64,000 nt of DNA from Allobosea vaviloviae (GCF_001298265.1 NZ_LGSZ01000031.1:124001-188000), one strand, 5' to 3'. Shown: positions 19,506 to 28,945, numbered from the stretch's first letter. A program made the numbers and translations. Notes: a model not told the origin generated them from the letters alone.

Positions 19506-19922
19506 CCCGTCTCTCGTTTCTTAGAGGCTTCAGTGCCCCGCTCGATTGGGAGCATGGCCTGAGCCGTTTGCCGCCGCAATCCCGCCTTCAATGCCTTGAT
19601 TCCGTCACCGAGAGGGCTCTTTCCGCTAGGGAACTTGCGAAACCGATGGAAATCGGGAGTTTTTCGTGTTGCCGGCTCACACCGCGTCTGAAAAGGATCG
19701 TTTATATAAGAACTATCGCGCTTTTTCCGAATTTCGGACCGGCGCTCGGGGACGGTGCACAATTTGCGAGCAGGTAGCTTTCCGGGTGCTCGTTGCATTC
19801 CCGCAACAATCGCGTCGGGTGCGGCGTGCAGCGACGCCATGCGCAGGAACAGGCTTGTCTTTCGCGCCGCCATCTTGTCAGGATCGCCCCCCAATTAGAT
19901 CGTTTGAAACGGGGGAAACGAC
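19506..19922. other. divergent promoter region between FadL-type gene and FAH-family gene
   Basis: No credible gene; the frames here are short and compositionally odd. An AT-rich patch around 19685-19735 (including TTTATATAAG) could be a promoter. No operator symmetry recognised. Confidence 0.45.
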
Positions 19923-20771
19923 GTGAAACTGCTACGTTACGGCGCACTGGGCCAGGAAAAACCGGCTCTGCTCGATTCCAAGGGCGCGCTGCGCGACCTC
20001 TCGGGCACCATTCCCGATCTCGCCGGAAAGGCCCTGACCGCCGCCTCGCTGGCGAAGATTGGGGCAATCGATCCCGAATCGCTTCCAATCGTTTCGGGCT
20101 CGCCGAGGCTGGGTGCCTGCGTCGGCGATGTGCGCAACTTCATCGCGGTCGGGCTGAACTTCGCCGACCACGCCGCCGAGACCGGCGCCGAGATCCCCAA
20201 GGAGCCGATTCTCTTCAACAAGGCCCCCAACTGCATCGTCGGCCCCAATGACGACGTCATCATCCCCAAGGGCTCGGTGAAGACGGACTGGGAGGTCGAG
20301 CTGGCGATCGTCATCGGCGACGGCGGCTCCTACATCCCCGAAGACAAGGCGATGGCTGCGATCGCCGGCTTCTGCGTCTGCAACGACGTCTCTGAGCGCG
20401 AGTTCCAGATCGAGCGTGGCGGGCAATGGGCCAAGGGCAAGGGCTGCCCGACCTTCGGGCCGCTCGGCCCCTGGCTCGTCACCACCGACGAGATCAAGGA
20501 CATCCAGAACCTCGGCATGTGGCTCGAGATCGACGGCGAGCGCGTCCAGAACGGTTCGACCAAGACGATGATCTTCGGCGCTGCCTATCTCGTCCACTAC
20601 ATCAGCCAGTTCATGCGGCTGGATCCGGGCGATGTCATCACCACCGGCACGCCTCCTGGCGTCGGCCTGGGCTTCAAGCCGCCGCGCTTCCTCAAGGGCG
20701 GCGAGGTCGTGACACTCGGCATCGAGGGCCTGGGCGAGCAAAAGCAGAATTTCGTCGCCTACAAGGGCTGA
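19923..20771 (+). CDS. fumarylacetoacetate hydrolase (FAH) family protein
   Basis: 282 aa from a GTG start behind GGGGGAAACGAC. Fold and metal motifs of the FAH superfamily: NFADHAAE, the NKAPNCIVGPND segment, WEVELAIVIG (metal-binding E), NDVSEREFQ, KGCPTFGPLGPWLVT and TGTPPGVGLGFKPP. Members hydrolyse or isomerise beta-diketone-type intermediates of aromatic or ureide degradation; the annotation 'ureidoglycolate lyase/HHDD isomerase' is common but substrate is not predictable. Single-gene unit ended by a hairpin at 20794-20822. Confidence 0.88.
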   Translation: MKLLRYGALGQEKPALLDSKGALRDLSGTIPDLAGKALTAASLAKIGAIDPESLPIVSGSPRLGACVGDVRNFIAVGLNFADHAAETGAEIPKEPILFNKAPNCIVGPNDDVIIPKGSVKTDWEVELAIVIGDGGSYIPEDKAMAAIAGFCVCNDVSEREFQIERGGQWAKGKGCPTFGPLGPWLVTTDEIKDIQNLGMWLEIDGERVQNGSTKTMIFGAAYLVHYISQFMRLDPGDVITTGTPPGVGLGFKPPRFLKGGEVVTLGIEGLGEQKQNFVAYKG

Positions 20772-20793
20772 CGACGCTCCCCGCCGGGAACAA

Positions 20794-20822
20794 AAAAAGG
20801 GCCGCGCAAGCGGCCCTTTTCT
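20794..20822. terminator. bidirectional terminator between FAH gene and argC
   Basis: AAAAGGGCCG-CGCAAG-CGGCCCTTTT with A and T runs on both sides, between convergent genes. Confidence 0.9.
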
Positions 20823-20849
20823 TATGATCTGAGAGTTTTCTCACGAGGC

Positions 20850-21785
20850 TCAGGCCTCCGCCAGCCCCAGCATCAGCCGGATATTCTGCACGGCTGCGCC
20901 TGAAGCGCCCTTGCCGAGATTGTCGAGCTTGGCGACGAGAACCGCCTGCTTGAGCGTGTCGTCGCCGAAGACGCGCAATTCCAGCTTGTTGGTGTCGTTC
21001 AGTGATTCCGGTTCCAGCTTGCCACCCGCCTTACCCGCCGGCACGACGCTGACATAGGTCGAGCCGGCATAGTGCTCCGCCAGCGCATCCTGCAGATCGG
21101 CCGCCTTCGGCTTGCCGGGCAGCAGGTCGAGATGCAGCGGGATCGAGACCAGCATGCCCTGCCGGAAATTGCCGACCGAGGGCACGAAGATCGGCCGCCG
21201 CGTCAGCCGCGCATATTCCTGCAACTCCGGCAGATGCTTGTGGTGCAGGCCCAGTCCGTACAGTTCGAAAGCCGGTGCCGTGCCGGCCTCATAGGCCTCG
21301 ATCATGCTCTTGCCGCCGCCGGAATAGCCCGACACCGCGTTGACGGTAATCGGATGATCCTGTGCCAGCAGGCCGGCATCGACCAGCGGCCGCAGCAGAG
21401 CGATGCCGCCGGTCGGATAGCAGCCGGGGTTCGAAACGCGGTTGGCATTGGCGATCTTGGCGGCATGGCCTGGCGCGAGTTCGGCAAAGCCATAGACCCA
21501 GCCAGGCGCGACGCGGTGCGCGGTGGCCGCATCGACGATCTTGGGCGCGCCGTCGCCGAGTTCGTCGGCGAGCGCCACCGATTCCTTTGCGGCATCGTCG
21601 GGCAGGCAAAGCACGACGAGATCGACGCCCGCCATCATCTCCTTGCGGGCGGCCGGGTCCTTGCGCTTCTCGGGCGCGATGCTCTTCACGGTGAGCTCGG
21701 GCACAGCCGCGAGCCGGTCGCGGATACCGAGGCCCGTGGTGCCGGCCTCGCCGTCGATGAAGATGGATTTCAGGTTCTGGCTCAT
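20850..21785 (-). CDS. argC: N-acetyl-gamma-glutamyl-phosphate reductase, type 2
   Basis: Third step of arginine synthesis. 311 aa, the short type 2 form common in alphaproteobacteria. N-terminal FIDGEAGTTGLGIRDRL binds NADP. NPGCYPTG carries the catalytic Cys122; the PSVGNFRQGMLVSIPL region and the C-terminal LELRVFGDD follow. The ATG overlaps the stop of a tiny upstream frame (see 21782-21835). rpsI, often upstream in related genomes, is absent here. Confidence 0.93.
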   Translation of the reverse strand: MSQNLKSIFIDGEAGTTGLGIRDRLAAVPELTVKSIAPEKRKDPAARKEMMAGVDLVVLCLPDDAAKESVALADELGDGAPKIVDAATAHRVAPGWVYGFAELAPGHAAKIANANRVSNPGCYPTGGIALLRPLVDAGLLAQDHPITVNAVSGYSGGGKSMIEAYEAGTAPAFELYGLGLHHKHLPELQEYARLTRRPIFVPSVGNFRQGMLVSIPLHLDLLPGKPKAADLQDALAEHYAGSTYVSVVPAGKAGGKLEPESLNDTNKLELRVFGDDTLKQAVLVAKLDNLGKGASGAAVQNIRLMLGLAEA

Positions 21786-21835
21786 CTGGACCCCCGATGG
21801 GTGCGAAAGCGAAGAGTTTCGTCGGCTTCAGACAT
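21782..21835 (-). CDS. possible 17-residue leader ORF overlapping the argC start
   Basis: MSEADETLRFRTHRGSR followed by TGA that overlaps the argC ATG (ATGA). Four of 17 codons are Arg. It begins directly after the poly-U of an upstream terminator and has no Shine-Dalgarno, which argues against efficient translation. Could be chance in GC-rich DNA. Confidence 0.25.
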   Translation of the reverse strand: MSEADETLRFRTHRGSR

Positions 21836-21862
21836 AAAAAAACCGCGCTCGGGGCGCGGTCG
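21836..21862 (-). terminator. Rho-independent terminator upstream of argC
   Basis: Minus strand ACCGCGCCCCGAGCGCGGT followed by seven T, about 50 bases before the argC start. It would end transcripts coming from speB or act as an attenuator in the argC leader. Confidence 0.75.
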
Positions 21863-22047
21863 CGGACATTCGGTTACAAAGCCGAGCGTCATCGCGGTCG
21901 CGCGGGGGCGGCCGGGACAATGCGACGTCGGGACAGGTTCATGGTCATGAGCTGGATATGATGGAGCTTGGGCCTGCTGTCAATCGCACGCCGTCATTCT
22001 CGGGCGCCGCGATGCGGCAACAGGATCCCGCGCCCTCCCCCCTTGAT

Positions 22048-23004
22048 TCAGGCAGCCTTCCTCAGCGCCAGCCCCTGGATGTAGTGCTGGACGATGGCCG
22101 AGCCCGCGATCGCGGTCGCGTCGGCGTGGTCGTAGGGCGGCGACACCTCGACGATGTCCATACCGCGAAAATCGAGATCGCGGACGCCCCAGACCATGCC
22201 TAGCGCCTGAGCGGAACTGAGCCCGCCGGCGACCGGCGTGCCCGTGCCGGGCGCGAAGGCGGGATCGAGCGCGTCGATGTCGAAGGTGAGATAAGCCGGC
22301 CCTGCCCCGACGCGCTCCCTGATGCGCGCGACCGTGCCGGCGACGCCGAGTTCATGCGCGCCATAGGCGTCGAGCACCTCGATGCCGCAGTCGCGCGGCG
22401 CGACCGTGCGCAGCCCGATCTGGATCGAGCGCTCGGTGTCGATCAGACCCTCGCGCACCGCCTCCAGCACGAAGGAGCCGTGGCTGATCGCCCCGACGCC
22501 ATCGTCCCAGGTGTCCTGATGGGCGTCGAACTGGACCAGCGCCAGCCGGCCGTGGAGGGCGACATGGGCGCGCAGCAAGGGCAGCGTGATGAAATGGTCG
22601 CCGCCGAGCGTCACGAGATGGGCGCCCGAGGCAAGGATGCCGGCCGCCTCATGTTCGATCGCCCGCGCGCAGCCCTGCAGATCGCCGCGCGGCAGCAGGC
22701 AGTCGCCGTAGTCGACAGCGCTCAGCCGCTCAAACGGGTCGATGCGAGAGGGATACTGCGCGTCGCCATCGAAGATCGCGCTGGCGCGACGCAGCGCCTG
22801 CGGTCCGAAACGCGTGCCCGGACGGTTCGAGACGGCGAGATCGAAGGGCACGCCCCAGATCACCAGATCGCAGCCCGAGACATCCTTTGAGTAGCGCCGC
22901 CGCATGAAGGAGAGCGCGCCCGCATAGGTCGGGTCCTGGGCCGGCCCTCGCCTGTCGCCGGTGAAGGCGTGGTCGATCGGCGGCGTGTCGGCGGGCTCGG
23001 TCAT
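22048..23004 (-). CDS. speB: agmatinase / ureohydrolase family protein
   Basis: Hydrolyses agmatine (or a related guanidino compound) to putrescine and urea. 318 aa. Binuclear manganese motifs: GGDHFITLP, QFDAHQDTWDD (the DAHxD motif) and TFDIDALDPAFAPGTGTP (DxDxxDP), then VEVSPPYDHADATA. These are the arginase-superfamily signatures with agmatinase-like spacing. Guanidinobutyrase or related activity cannot be excluded. Same strand as argC, but separated by 260 bases and a terminator. Confidence 0.88.
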   Translation of the reverse strand: MTEPADTPPIDHAFTGDRRGPAQDPTYAGALSFMRRRYSKDVSGCDLVIWGVPFDLAVSNRPGTRFGPQALRRASAIFDGDAQYPSRIDPFERLSAVDYGDCLLPRGDLQGCARAIEHEAAGILASGAHLVTLGGDHFITLPLLRAHVALHGRLALVQFDAHQDTWDDGVGAISHGSFVLEAVREGLIDTERSIQIGLRTVAPRDCGIEVLDAYGAHELGVAGTVARIRERVGAGPAYLTFDIDALDPAFAPGTGTPVAGGLSSAQALGMVWGVRDLDFRGMDIVEVSPPYDHADATAIAGSAIVQHYIQGLALRKAA

Positions 23005-23019
23005 GTTGGGATCCGTGGG

Positions 23020-23301
23020 TCAGCGGCGGGCGCTGGCGAGCCAGACATACAGGCACCACGGCAGGATCAAGGCGAGGCCCGACAGCACCAGCCGCAACGT
23101 CGTCCAGGCGACCGGGTTTTGCAATGCGCGGCCGTCGAGCTCCGGCACGCCATGGATCAGCCCGAGCGCGGCGGCCGGCGCAAGAAAGATCACCAGCGCA
23201 GTGCCGATCCGGCGGCAGCGCGGCAGGTCACGTCTCGCCAGCGCGATCAGGGCCGGCACGGCGATCATGCCGAAAGAGATGAGGACAAGAAGGACGCGCA
23301 T
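23020..23301 (-). CDS. small integral membrane protein, unknown function
   Basis: 93 aa, with three hydrophobic segments: residues 1-20, VIFLAPAAALGLIHG and LRLVLSGLALILPWCLYVWLA. No family recognised. Ends 15 bases before speB on the same strand, so it is probably co-transcribed with it. Confidence 0.6.
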   Translation of the reverse strand: MRVLLVLISFGMIAVPALIALARRDLPRCRRIGTALVIFLAPAAALGLIHGVPELDGRALQNPVAWTTLRLVLSGLALILPWCLYVWLASARR

Positions 23302-23431
23302 GAGATTCCATCCGGAGGCTTGGGCTTGGCAGTTGGCTCAATGCGCCGACTGATCGACCAACGGGTGATACCGCCTTCAGGAGCAGGCATTCGCGGGCCT
23401 GCCCATCTTCACAAATGCCCTGGCTCCAGCC

Positions 23432-24256
23432 CTACTCGCTCGCCGCATCAGCCGCGTCGTCAGCCGCCCGCTTGGCAGCGCGCTTCTTCTCGACATGGCG
23501 CACCGAGAACACCGACAGCTCGTAGAGCAGCAGCATCGGCACCGCGAGCATGAGCTGCGAGATCACGTCTGGCGGGGTCAGCACGGCGGCAATCACGAAG
23601 ACGAAGACGATGGCGTAGCGGCGCTTGTCCTTCAGGAACGCCGAATCGATAATGCCCGCTTGGCCGAGCAGGGTCAGGATCACCGGCAGCTGGAACGAGA
23701 TGCCGAAAGCGAAGATCAGCGTCATGATCAGCGAGAGATATTCGCTGACCTTGGCGACGAGAACGATGCTCGCCTGCGTCTCGGTCCCGACCTGCTGCAT
23801 GCCGAGCGAGAATTTCATCAGCACCGGCATGGCGAAGAAGAACACCAGGGCAGCGCCGGCAACGAAGAAGATCGGCGTCGCCGCGAGATAGGGCGCAAAC
23901 GCCGCCCGCTCGTTCTTGTAGAGACCCGGCGCGACGAACTTGTAGATCTGCGTCGCAATCACAGGGAAGGCGAAGAAGCCGGCGCCGAAAGCCGCGATCT
24001 TGATATGCGTGAACAGCAGTTCGAGCGGCGCGGTATATTGCAGCGGCGCGTTGATGCCCGACCCGGCAGCCCAGATATAAGGCTGCAGCAGCAGATTGTA
24101 GATCTGCGTCGAAAACGCGTAGCAGACGAAGAACATCACCAGAAAGGCGATCAGCGACTTGATCAGCCGGGCCCGCAGTTCGATCAAATGGTCGATCAGC
24201 GGTGCGCGCGAGGCCTCGATCTCGTCCTCGCCGTCACGTGGATTGGCGACGCTCAT
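23432..24256 (-). CDS. tatC: Sec-independent protein translocase TatC
   Basis: Multi-spanning receptor for twin-arginine signal peptides. 274 aa. [13 protein letters not shown] near the N-terminus (conserved HxxELRxR), the [12 protein letters not shown] loop and six hydrophobic segments are classical. The C-terminus is charged ([18 protein letters not shown]). Its start overlaps the tatB stop by four bases. Confidence 0.96.
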   Translation of the reverse strand: MSVANPRDGEDEIEASRAPLIDHLIELRARLIKSLIAFLVMFFVCYAFSTQIYNLLLQPYIWAAGSGINAPLQYTAPLELLFTHIKIAAFGAGFFAFPVIATQIYKFVAPGLYKNERAAFAPYLAATPIFFVAGAALVFFFAMPVLMKFSLGMQQVGTETQASIVLVAKVSEYLSLIMTLIFAFGISFQLPVILTLLGQAGIIDSAFLKDKRRYAIVFVFVIAAVLTPPDVISQLMLAVPMLLLYELSVFSVRHVEKKRAAKRAADDAADAASE

Positions 24257-24786
24257 GCCGCGCTCCCTTCGTCGGGCTCGGCTGCGGCCGCCTTGCGCTT
24301 GCGCGGCGCCTTGGCCGGCGCGGGTTCGGGCGATGCGGGCTCTTCTGTGGCCTGGACCGGCGCCGCCTTGCGCACACGCTTCGGCTTGGGCTCAGGCGAT
24401 GGCTCGACGGGCGCAGCGACGTCTGCCGGGCCGATCTCGACCGGCGGCAGCGGCTCGGGCAAGGGGATCGCGGCCAGCTTGGCCTCGGCCTCCTTCAGCG
24501 CCGCATCGTCGAGCCCGGCCGAGGCCGGCATCTCGATCGGCTTGAAGTCGGTGTTCAGCGAACTCGAAACGGAACCGCCGACATCCTCGACCTGCTTCTT
24601 CAGGTCGTGGAGTTCGGCCTCGCGCATCGCGTCGTTGAACTGTCCCTGGAACTCGGAGGCCATGCGGCGAATCTTGCCGACGGCCTGGCCGACTGTGCGC
24701 AGGGCTTTCGGCAGATCCTTGGGGCCGATCACGACGAGCGCGACCGCCCCGATCAGCATGAATTCGCTCCAGGCGATGTCGAACAT
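24253..24786 (-). CDS. tatB: Sec-independent protein translocase TatB
   Basis: 177 aa. N-terminal membrane helix [26 protein letters not shown], then the amphipathic helix [23 protein letters not shown], and a long acidic/proline-rich tail with basic patches (RKRKAAAAE). The FxxxGPKxLP turn is typical of TatB. Part of tatA-tatB-tatC. Confidence 0.95.
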   Translation of the reverse strand: MFDIAWSEFMLIGAVALVVIGPKDLPKALRTVGQAVGKIRRMASEFQGQFNDAMREAELHDLKKQVEDVGGSVSSSLNTDFKPIEMPASAGLDDAALKEAEAKLAAIPLPEPLPPVEIGPADVAAPVEPSPEPKPKRVRKAAPVQATEEPASPEPAPAKAPRKRKAAAAEPDEGSAA

Positions 24787-24832
24787 CGACGGCTCGTCCT
24801 CTCAACCTCTCGCTAAAGCGAGCGGCTCGGCC

Positions 24833-25072
24833 TCAGGCCTTGGTCTCGGCCTTGGCCGGAGCGGGATTGGTGGCCTGCGCGTCGATGATCTTGGGATCGA
24901 CGGGGGTCGTAGCGCTCGGCGGCGGCGGGGTGTCATCCTCCGCCATGCCCTTCTTGAAGGATTTGATGCCCTTGGCCACGTCGCCCATCAGCTCGGAAAC
25001 CTTGCCGCGCCCGAACAGCAGCATCACGATGACGCCGACGACGATCCAGTGCCAGATACTGACGCCACCCAT
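24833..25072 (-). CDS. tatA: Sec-independent protein translocase TatA
   Basis: 79 aa pore-forming subunit: [43 protein letters not shown] gives one membrane helix, the FGRGK hinge and the amphipathic helix, followed by a Pro/Ala-rich tail. Clients with twin-arginine signals include the TRAP binding protein encoded at 29038-30132. Confidence 0.95.
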   Translation of the reverse strand: MGGVSIWHWIVVGVIVMLLFGRGKVSELMGDVAKGIKSFKKGMAEDDTPPPPSATTPVDPKIIDAQATNPAPAKAETKA

Positions 25073-25138
25073 GGCGAACTCCCTCGATGCAAGTGCTGCC
25101 GGGGGATTGCACCCCGGACCAAGCTGTTGCGGCGGAAC

Positions 25139-26269
25139 CTATGTGGACCCTGCGGGGAACACAAGAACTTCGTCGGTGGGAATATCGAGCCCGACATCGT
25201 CGCCCTCCGCGATAAGGCCCGCCAGCGAGGCACGCACCGAGAGCAGCCGCTCGAAGCCGTCGACCGCGATCAGCAGGTGATCGACCTCGCCCAGAAACCG
25301 CCGGCTCACCAAACGGCCCGGCAGGCAGAAGCCCTTCGGAACGACCCGGATCGCATGGGGCCTGATGCAGGCGACCGCCTCGCAGCCCTCTGGCAGCCCT
25401 CGCGCGGGGAAGCGCCCGAACGGAGTCTCCACCGCCCCGCGCAGGACCCTGCCGTGAACCTCGGTAAAATCGCAGAAGAACCGGGCGGCAAAGAGACTGC
25501 CCGGATTGCGGTAGAGCGACTCGCCGGTGCCGATCTGGACGATCTCGCCGGCACGCATCAGCACGATCCGGTCGGCGATGCGCATCGCGTCCTCGGGATC
25601 ATGCGTCACGATGATCGAGGTCGCACCGGTTTCCTGAAGCAGGGCGGCCGTTTCGTCGCGGACCACGTCGCGCAGGCGCCGGTCGAGATTGGAGAACGGC
25701 TCGTCCATGAGCAGGACGCCCGGCCGCGGCGCGACGGCGCGCGCGAGCGCGACGCGCTGCTGCTCGCCGCCCGACAGCATGTGCGGATAGGACTCGGCCA
25801 GGTCGGCAAGCCCCACGCGGGCGATCGCCCTCAGCGCCGTCGCATCGGCCGAAGCTTCGCTCTCGCCGCGTCGGTTCAGCCCGAAGCGGACATTCTCGCG
25901 CACGGTGAGGTGCGGAAACAGCGCGTAATCCTGAAAGACCAGGCCGACGCCGCGCTGCTCGGGCTCGACGAAGGAGCCTTGCGACGAAACGTCCCGCCCT
26001 TCCAGCAGCACGCGGCCGGCGCTCGGCCGCTCGACCCCCGCAGCCAGCCGCAGCAGTGTCGTCTTGCCGCAGCCGGACTGGCCGAGCAGGGCGACGATCT
26101 CGCCGGGCTCGATCGCAAGCGACACGTTCTTCAGCGCCGTGACCGCGCCGAAACGCTGGGTGACGCCGTCGAAGCCGAGCGCCATCGGGATGGCCGCACC
26201 CGCCGTGCCGCGCCGGCCCCAGTTCAACCAGCGCGATTTGGTCTCGTTGACGGCCAAAGACTGCTCCAT
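25139..26269 (-). CDS. ABC transporter ATP-binding protein (FbpC/iron(III) or polyamine type), orphan
   Basis: 376 aa. Walker A GQSGCGKTT, signature LSGGEQQRVALARA, Walker B VLLMDEPFSNLD and switch H in IIVTHDPEDA are intact. The last 130 or so residues form a TOBE-like region. This is the MalK/CUT-like ATPase architecture seen with iron(III), spermidine or sulfate importers. No permease or binding-protein gene adjoins it. ATG at 26269 preceded by scpB 31 bases away; an internal Met (MALGFDGV) about 30 residues in is an alternative start, since the leader before it is atypical. Confidence 0.85.
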   Translation of the reverse strand: MEQSLAVNETKSRWLNWGRRGTAGAAIPMALGFDGVTQRFGAVTALKNVSLAIEPGEIVALLGQSGCGKTTLLRLAAGVERPSAGRVLLEGRDVSSQGSFVEPEQRGVGLVFQDYALFPHLTVRENVRFGLNRRGESEASADATALRAIARVGLADLAESYPHMLSGGEQQRVALARAVAPRPGVLLMDEPFSNLDRRLRDVVRDETAALLQETGATSIIVTHDPEDAMRIADRIVLMRAGEIVQIGTGESLYRNPGSLFAARFFCDFTEVHGRVLRGAVETPFGRFPARGLPEGCEAVACIRPHAIRVVPKGFCLPGRLVSRRFLGEVDHLLIAVDGFERLLSVRASLAGLIAEGDDVGLDIPTDEVLVFPAGST

Positions 26270-26300
26270 GACGACAGGCGGCTGGAACCAGCGCCCCGCC

Positions 26301-27008
26301 CTACCCGTCCGCCCCATGCGGCCCGCCGTCGCCGTCGTCAAGCGGCGTGAACAGGTCGCCGAGCGGGTCCTCATCGGCGCGCAGGTCCGGATCATCGTCG
26401 GGAACAGGTACCGTGAGGTCGCGCGTCAGGCGCCCTTCGATGAAGCCGGACCCCTTCAATTCCTCGAGACCCGGCAGATCGTCGATGCGGTCGAGCCCGA
26501 AATGGTCGAGGAAACCCGGCGTCGTCCCGAAGGTGACGGGTCGCCCGGGCGAACGGCGCCGGCCGCGCAGCCGGACCCAGCCGGCCTCCAGCAGGATGTC
26601 GAGCGTACCCTTGGCGGTGGCGACGCCGCGGATCTCCTCGATCTCGGCGCGCGTCACCGGCTGGTGATAGGCGATGATCGCCAGCACCTCGAGCGCCGCC
26701 CGCGACAGTTTGCGCGGCGGCTCGGCCTCGGCCGCCAGGAGATAACTGAGATCGGGCGCCGTGCGGAAGGCGTAGCCGCCCGCGACCTGGCGCAGATTGA
26801 CCCCGCGCGGCTCGTAGAGCGCACCCAACCGAGCCAGGACCTGCTGGATATCGATCCCCGACGGCACGGAGCGCGCGAGCTCCTCGGCCGAGAGCGGCAT
26901 GACGGAGGCAAACAGCAGCGCCTCGACCACCCGGGTCGCCTGCGCGAAGACCTCCGCGCCGCCGCCATCCTCGTCCTCCTCGAAAGGCTCGGTCATCGCG
27001 ACGCTCAT
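26301..27008 (-). CDS. scpB: SMC-ScpAB condensin subunit ScpB
   Basis: 235 aa kleisin-interacting subunit for chromosome segregation. Two winged-helix domains: ALLFASVMPLSAEELAR and YRTAP-like GGYAFRTAPDLSYLL in the first, LEVLAIIAYHQPVTRAEIEEIRGV in the second, then GRPVTFGTTPGFLDHFGL. Starts inside the scpA stop (ATGA). The acidic C-terminal tail is common in alphaproteobacteria. Confidence 0.94.
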   Translation of the reverse strand: MSVAMTEPFEEDEDGGGAEVFAQATRVVEALLFASVMPLSAEELARSVPSGIDIQQVLARLGALYEPRGVNLRQVAGGYAFRTAPDLSYLLAAEAEPPRKLSRAALEVLAIIAYHQPVTRAEIEEIRGVATAKGTLDILLEAGWVRLRGRRRSPGRPVTFGTTPGFLDHFGLDRIDDLPGLEELKGSGFIEGRLTRDLTVPVPDDDPDLRADEDPLGDLFTPLDDGDGGPHGADG

Positions 27009-27835
27009 GAGGCGTCCCGGCTCGCCAGCGGCAGCACCGGCGGTCGAGCCGAGCGGCGCCGCAGGTAAAGCGGCGCGAAGGCATCGTCCTGCCGCAAATC
27101 GAGCACGCCCTCCTTGACCATCTCCAGCATGGCCGACAGCGCCGAGGCCCGCACCGTCGTCCGCATGTCGCGCTCGGGCAGGCCATGCGACGCCATGTAG
27201 CGCGTAAGATAGGGGTCGATCTCCATCCAGTCGCCGGCCTCGCCGACCAGCCGCTGCAAGGCCTCGCGCGCCTCGACGAGCGACCAGACAACGCGGTGAC
27301 CGACCGAGATATGGCCCTGCACGCGCTTCTGGCGCTGCTGAGCATAGGCTGACAGGAGGTCGTAAAGCTCGGCCTCCCAGACCGGCCGCGCGCCGGCGAC
27401 GATCGCCTCGGGCGCGCCGCGCGCGAACACGTCCTGCCCCAGGCGCTCGCGCGAGGCGAGCTTGCGCGCCGCCGCCCGGATCGCCTCCAGCCGGCGCAGC
27501 CGCAGCGCGAGAGCGGTGGCGAGATCGGCCGCGCTCGGCTCCTCGCCCTTGGGGGGCTCCGGCAGCAGCAGGCGTGATTTGAGATAGGCCAGCCAGGCCG
27601 CCATCACCAGATAATCGGCCGCGAGTTCGAGCCGCAGCGCCCTCGCCTGCTCGACGAAGACGAGATACTGCTCCGCCAGCGCCAGGATCGAGATCTTGTG
27701 CAGATCGACCTTCTGCCGCCGGGCGAGATCGAGCAGCAGGTCGAGCGGCCCCTCATAGCCGTCGACATCGACCATCAGCGCCGGCCCGTCGTCGCGGCGC
27801 GGGCCGTCATCCTCGAATGGCAGTTGCGCCGCCAT
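27005..27835 (-). CDS. scpA: SMC-ScpAB condensin kleisin ScpA
   Basis: 276 aa. N-terminal YEGPLDLLLDLARRQKVDLHKISILALAEQYL and AADYLVMAAWLAYLKSRLLLP are the kleisin signature that binds the SMC neck; the C-terminal winged helix includes VVWSLVEAREAL and AMLEMVKEGVLDLRQDDAFAPLYL. ATG 27835 follows a purine-rich GAGAGGGGGCGG; a GTG at 27859 would add eight residues. Lies 58 bases after nagZ. Confidence 0.94.
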   Translation of the reverse strand: MAAQLPFEDDGPRRDDGPALMVDVDGYEGPLDLLLDLARRQKVDLHKISILALAEQYLVFVEQARALRLELAADYLVMAAWLAYLKSRLLLPEPPKGEEPSAADLATALALRLRRLEAIRAAARKLASRERLGQDVFARGAPEAIVAGARPVWEAELYDLLSAYAQQRQKRVQGHISVGHRVVWSLVEAREALQRLVGEAGDWMEIDPYLTRYMASHGLPERDMRTTVRASALSAMLEMVKEGVLDLRQDDAFAPLYLRRRSARPPVLPLASRDAS

Positions 27836-27893
27836 GCCCTGCCGCCCCCTCTCACTCACGCGAAGGACGCATGAGCGCCGCAGGTTCCGCTGT

Positions 27894-28904
27894 TCAGGCG
27901 CTCAAGGCAAGCGCGCTCGCGAGCTGGGCGCGCGCGCCGTCCACATCGAGCGGCTCGGGCTCGTGCCGGATGCGCGCGAGCGCCATCGCGGCGCGTCTTG
28001 CACGCGCGCCCTTCATCTCCGGCACGGCGCCGGCGACCGCGACCATCTCGTCCATGATGCCGTGGCAATGCAGCACGACGTCGACCCCGGCGCGGATCGC
28101 GGCACGGGACTTTTCGGCGAATCCGCCAGACAGTGCCTTCATCGAGATGTCGTCGGTCATGATCAGCCCGTCATAGCCGAGCTCGCCGCGCATGATCCCC
28201 TGCACCACCTTGCGCGACACCGTCGCCGGGTGCTTTGGATCGATGTCGGTGAAGACGACATGCGCCGTCATCGCCAGCGGCATGTCGGCGAGGTGCCGGA
28301 AGGGCCGGAAATCATGGGCCCGCAGCGCGTCCAGCGAGGCCTCGACGACAGGCAGATCGTGATGGCTGTCGGCCCGCGCCCGGCCATGACCAGGCATGTG
28401 CTTGATCACCGGCAGCACGCCGCCGGCCAGCAGCCCCTCGGCCGCGGCCCGCCCGAGCCGCGCCACCATGTCGGGCTCATGCGCATAGGCGCGGTCGCCG
28501 ATGACGTCGTGGCTGCCGGCGACGGGCACGTCGAGCACCGGCAGGCAGTCGACGTCGATGCCCACAGCCTTGAGATCATGCGCCATCAGGCGGGCCGAGA
28601 GCCTGACGATCTCGCGCTGCTGCACGGGATCGTTGATCCCGAGGAAGGCGCGGGCGGGCGGATATTTCGGCCAGTGCGGCGGGCCCATGCGCTGAACCCG
28701 GCCACCCTCCTGGTCGATCAGGATCGGCGCGTGCCAGCCGACGCTCTCGCGCATTTGTGCCGTCAGCGCCGCGACCTGCGCCGGGCTTTCCGTGTTGCGC
28801 TTGAACAGGATGAAGCCCCAGGGCCGCGCATCCCCGAAGAAGGCGCGCTCGTCCTGGGTCAGGCTCGTGCCGAGGCAGCCGGCGATGAAGGCGCGTGAGG
28901 TCAT
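27894..28904 (-). CDS. nagZ: beta-N-acetylhexosaminidase (GH3)
   Basis: Cytoplasmic peptidoglycan-recycling glycosidase that removes GlcNAc from anhydro-muropeptides. 336 aa. Substrate pocket IDQEGGRVQRM, the KHMPGHGRARADSHHDLP loop carrying the general acid/base His-Asp dyad, and MTDDISMKAL with the nucleophile Asp. Downstream of the SPOR gene in many relatives; here a TRAP binding protein and a repeat lie between. Confidence 0.95.
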   Translation of the reverse strand: MTSRAFIAGCLGTSLTQDERAFFGDARPWGFILFKRNTESPAQVAALTAQMRESVGWHAPILIDQEGGRVQRMGPPHWPKYPPARAFLGINDPVQQREIVRLSARLMAHDLKAVGIDVDCLPVLDVPVAGSHDVIGDRAYAHEPDMVARLGRAAAEGLLAGGVLPVIKHMPGHGRARADSHHDLPVVEASLDALRAHDFRPFRHLADMPLAMTAHVVFTDIDPKHPATVSRKVVQGIMRGELGYDGLIMTDDISMKALSGGFAEKSRAAIRAGVDVVLHCHGIMDEMVAVAGAVPEMKGARARRAAMALARIRHEPEPLDVDGARAQLASALALSA

Positions 28905-28945
28905 GGCACTGGGTTAGGAAGCGGCACGGGGGCGGTCAAGCGCCC

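Noticed and set aside
19493..19894. 133-codon minus-strand frame upstream of the FadL-type gene
   Set aside because: Basic low-quality sequence that would overlap the FadL start; no signal or domain.
23495..26350. 951-codon plus-strand open frame
   Set aside because: Antisense to tatC, tatB, tatA and the ABC ATPase; composition is typical of the complementary strand of GC-rich genes (His/Asp/Arg-rich) and no domain is visible.
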